From assembly GCA_016869765.1 (NCBI GenBank), contig VGES01000005.1, positions 42,981 to 106,980 on the forward strand: 64,000 bases of DNA, in the 5' to 3' direction. Positions within the stretch are counted from its first letter, which is position 1; the number at the start of each line of letters is the position of its first letter. Below the pieces are notes generated by a model that did no database searches, was not told the DNA's origin, and saw only the letters and a list, made by a program, of their open reading frames with translations. Shown here in pieces: positions 62,014 through 64,000 of this stretch. The stretch comes from Alphaproteobacteria bacterium (GTDB lineage: Bacteria > Pseudomonadota > Alphaproteobacteria > SHVP01). Both the position numbers and the translations under genes were made by a program.

Positions 62014-64000
62014 GTTCTTCCAACCGAGAGTCATGCTAGCGCAAGTCGTCGGTCTTTGCCGCGTCACGGTCGTAGCCCTCCTTATTGGCTCCGCAGCCGT
62101 CGGGGCTGCCATCGCACAGGGGGCAGGCGGCTTGGATCGAAGCTCGCTCGGGGCGCTCCTCGATTCTCTGCGGCAGTTGCAACAGAGCGGCTCGATAAAC
62201 CTGCGGGAGCCAGGGGGGCAGGTGGATCGATCACGGGTCAACGCCGAGCGGCAGGCGTTGTCGCGGCAAGAGCAGCGCCGGTTAAGCCGACTAGCGCGAG
62301 GCGCGATTCTGGAGCCAGAGGCGGAAGAGATGCTCATCGACGCCTTCTGCAAAGGCCGACTGACATCGGATGACGAACGTTTCTTGAGGTTGATCCCGCG
62401 CTTCTCGTCGGTAGAGAAGGACTATTGTCGTCGCTTGCGAGAACCGATTTCTCAGATCGGGTACGACATTTTCCGTAGCGAGCCGACCGAGGCCATCGCT
62501 GCAACCGGAACGATCCCCGAAGACTATCGATTGGGGATCGGTGATGACCTGATCATTACGTTCGTCGGACCGACGCCGTCGGTGCAGACGTACACGGTGG
62601 ATCGCGAAGGCCGCGTCACTCTCCTCAATCTTGCCCCAATCGGCGCTGCCGGTCTGACCCTCGCCGAATTTCGTCGCGAACTGAAGGTCCGGATCGACGC
62701 GGGTTTCGTTGGCACCCAGGCCTTCGTCTCGGTCGGGGCCGTTCGCATGATCAATGTCAATGTGGTGGGCGAGGTCGATATTCCGGGCTCATACCAATTG
62801 ACGGCGTTGGCCTCGATCTTGGATGCCCTCAGGGTCTCCGGTGGCGTGAAGAAGACCGGCAGCCTCAGGCGAATTCATTTGCAGCGCGGCACTCGGATGC
62901 ACTGGGTGGACGTCTACGACCTGTTTTTCGGAACCGGACCCAGCACAGATCTCCGGTTGGCTGACGGGGATCGGATCATCGTACCTGTTGTTGGCGAGAC
63001 GGTGAGCGTCGCTGGAGACGTCAAGCGAGCGGGGATTTTCGAGCTGCCGGAGGGGGCAACCCGGGCAAACGTTGGCGAAGTCCTGGCCATGGCCGGGGGA
63101 AGTATCCGGCCAACGGGGAACGTGTTTCGACGGGTCTCCTTGAACGCGGCCGGTCGAGAAGACGTCGAGGAATTTGCCGCGTCCGACTTCCAGGTTCGGA
63201 GTGGCGATATCATCGTCATCGGGCGCCTCGATTCGCTCCAGACCGGCATCGTCCATCTTGCCGGCAACGCTCGAGGGAGTAGTCAACGCGCTTTGAGGTC
63301 AGCGCCGACGGTTGCGGCGTTGCTCCGCGATGTTCAGAGCCTCGGCCCCGACCCGTACTTGCCCTTTGCGGTCCTGGACTCCTCGGATCCTGTGACGCGA
63401 TCGAGGCGCCTCTATGCCCTAAATCCGCTGGCCATTCTGGAGGGACGCGAGGACTTCAGCCTGCGTGACGGGGATCGCGTGATCGTTTTTGGGAATGAAG
63501 ACATCCGTTTCTTGGCATCCGATGCCGTCCAACGGGCTGGTCTCGTGTCCGAGGGCGATGAAACGCGCGATCCGGTGCGCGACGGACGTCGCGCCGGGCC
63601 GACGGCTTCGACGAATGTGCCATCGGCCCCGTCCTCTCCTGACGGGGAGGGTCAACCCGCTTCACTTTCGTTGCGAAACTGCAAGAGCATCCAACACCTC
63701 ACCAAGGTTCAGCGCGAACGCGGGACCAACTCGCCGACGCCAGGTCAGGAATCCGAGCGGAACCAGCCGGTGGCGCGCAATCCAGCGGGACTTGCGGATC
63801 AGTTGCTTGGACGCGTTGCCTCGGCAACGTCAGGATCGGCGCCGCAAGCCCCTTCGTGTCGTGATGTTTTCGAGCAGGACGTCGACTTGCTGCCATTTGC
63901 CTTGGAGCATGTCGTGCACGTGCGAGGTGAAGTTCGTCGTCCTGGTCGGCTCCCGGTTGGTCCGGGAGTGTCCCTGTCGATGCTTCTCGCTGCGGCGGGC
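62012..64000 (+). CDS. SLBB-domain polysaccharide export protein (Wza/KpsD-like), partial at 3' end
   Basis: The frame is open from ATG 62012 (or ATG 62033) to the window edge, at least 663 residues. A signal peptide (LLIGSAAVGAAIAQG) precedes a coiled, charged region and then the polysaccharide-export domain EDYRLGIGDDLIITFVGPTPSVQTYTVDREGRVTLLNLAPI (about residues 170-250). Several SLBB-type repeats follow, for example VVGEVDIPGSYQLTALASILDALRVSGGV and VAGDVKRAGIFELPEGA. It is much longer than Wza (379 residues), closer to KpsD-like multi-SLBB proteins. It exports polysaccharide through the outer membrane. Confidence 0.9.
   Translation, partial: MFFQPRVMLAQVVGLCRVTVVALLIGSAAVGAAIAQGAGGLDRSSLGALLDSLRQLQQSGSINLREPGGQVDRSRVNAERQALSRQEQRRLSRLARGAILEPEAEEMLIDAFCKGRLTSDDERFLRLIPRFSSVEKDYCRRLREPISQIGYDIFRSEPTEAIAATGTIPEDYRLGIGDDLIITFVGPTPSVQTYTVDREGRVTLLNLAPIGAAGLTLAEFRRELKVRIDAGFVGTQAFVSVGAVRMINVNVVGEVDIPGSYQLTALASILDALRVSGGVKKTGSLRRIHLQRGTRMHWVDVYDLFFGTGPSTDLRLADGDRIIVPVVGETVSVAGDVKRAGIFELPEGATRANVGEVLAMAGGSIRPTGNVFRRVSLNAAGREDVEEFAASDFQVRSGDIIVIGRLDSLQTGIVHLAGNARGSSQRALRSAPTVAALLRDVQSLGPDPYLPFAVLDSSDPVTRSRRLYALNPLAILEGREDFSLRDGDRVIVFGNEDIRFLASDAVQRAGLVSEGDETRDPVRDGRRAGPTASTNVPSAPSSPDGEGQPASLSLRNCKSIQHLTKVQRERGTNSPTPGQESERNQPVARNPAGLADQLLGRVASATSGSAPQAPSCRDVFEQDVDLLPFALEHVVHVRGEVRRPGRLPVGPGVSLSMLLAAAG

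Overview
The window is a compact, high-GC chromosomal segment from an alphaproteobacterium, most likely a Rhodospirillales-like heterotroph that respires oxygen. The evidence is: a cta/cox cluster in the order typical of this class (coxB-ctaD-ctaB-coxF-ctaG-ctaE-DUF983-SURF1); an F0 ATP synthase operon (atpI-B-E-F'-F) standing apart from the F1 genes; the cell-cycle methylase CcrM; a LexA box of the alphaproteobacterial GAAC-N7-GAAC type; and a smc / DsbA-like / DciA / mutY block. Genes are packed with many ATGA or GTGA stop-start overlaps and frequent GTG/TTG starts. I see no rRNA, tRNA, CRISPR array or insertion sequence.

Layout. 1-666: 5' part of tldD (minus). 1.0-7.1 kb: aa3-type cytochrome c oxidase and its assembly genes. 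7.1-9.1 kb: M32 carboxypeptidase and a PAP2 phosphatase. 9.1-14.5 kb: double-domain dCTP deaminase, thrC, an M16 peptidase, a RimJ-type acetyltransferase and YqgE. 14.5-16.7 kb: an IclR regulator with a flavin-dependent monooxygenase, preceded by a palindromic operator candidate. 16.8-21.1 kb: peroxiredoxin, rnhA-thrB-ispH, a double-CDGSH protein, a lipoprotein and a DUF962 membrane protein. 21.2-25.9 kb: glycine cleavage operon gcvT-H-PA-PB behind a sigma70-like promoter and a tandem glycine riboswitch.

25.9-34.8 kb is the most accessory-looking part: a full MmgE/PrpD gene and a diverged N-terminal copy of it, a redoxin, a four-gene polyamine/opine-type ABC importer, an AtzA/TrzN-like amidohydrolase and an alpha/beta-hydrolase-fold protein without the usual catalytic residues. 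A plausible reading is uptake and hydrolysis of a small nitrogenous compound; the substrate cannot be read from the sequence. A perfect 30-bp palindrome lies at the 5' end of the importer's ATPase gene.

34.9-45.0 kb is housekeeping: F0 ATP synthase, smc, a DsbA-like protein, DciA, mutY, ccrM and rnhB. 45.1-51.5 kb: a TetR regulator with AT-rich repeats at its start, a Pat-type acyl-CoA synthetase/acetyltransferase, a radical SAM protein under a LexA box, two small glycosyltransferases and moaB. 51.5-60.7 kb: lytic transglycosylase, family-4-like uracil-DNA glycosylase, ETF-ubiquinone oxidoreductase, a TPR lipoprotein, UDP-xylose synthase, ispE and a lipoprotein hydrolase. 60.7 kb to the end is an exopolysaccharide locus: a YjbE-like secreted protein, a YjbF/GfcB-like lipoprotein and a large SLBB polysaccharide-export protein that runs off the window.
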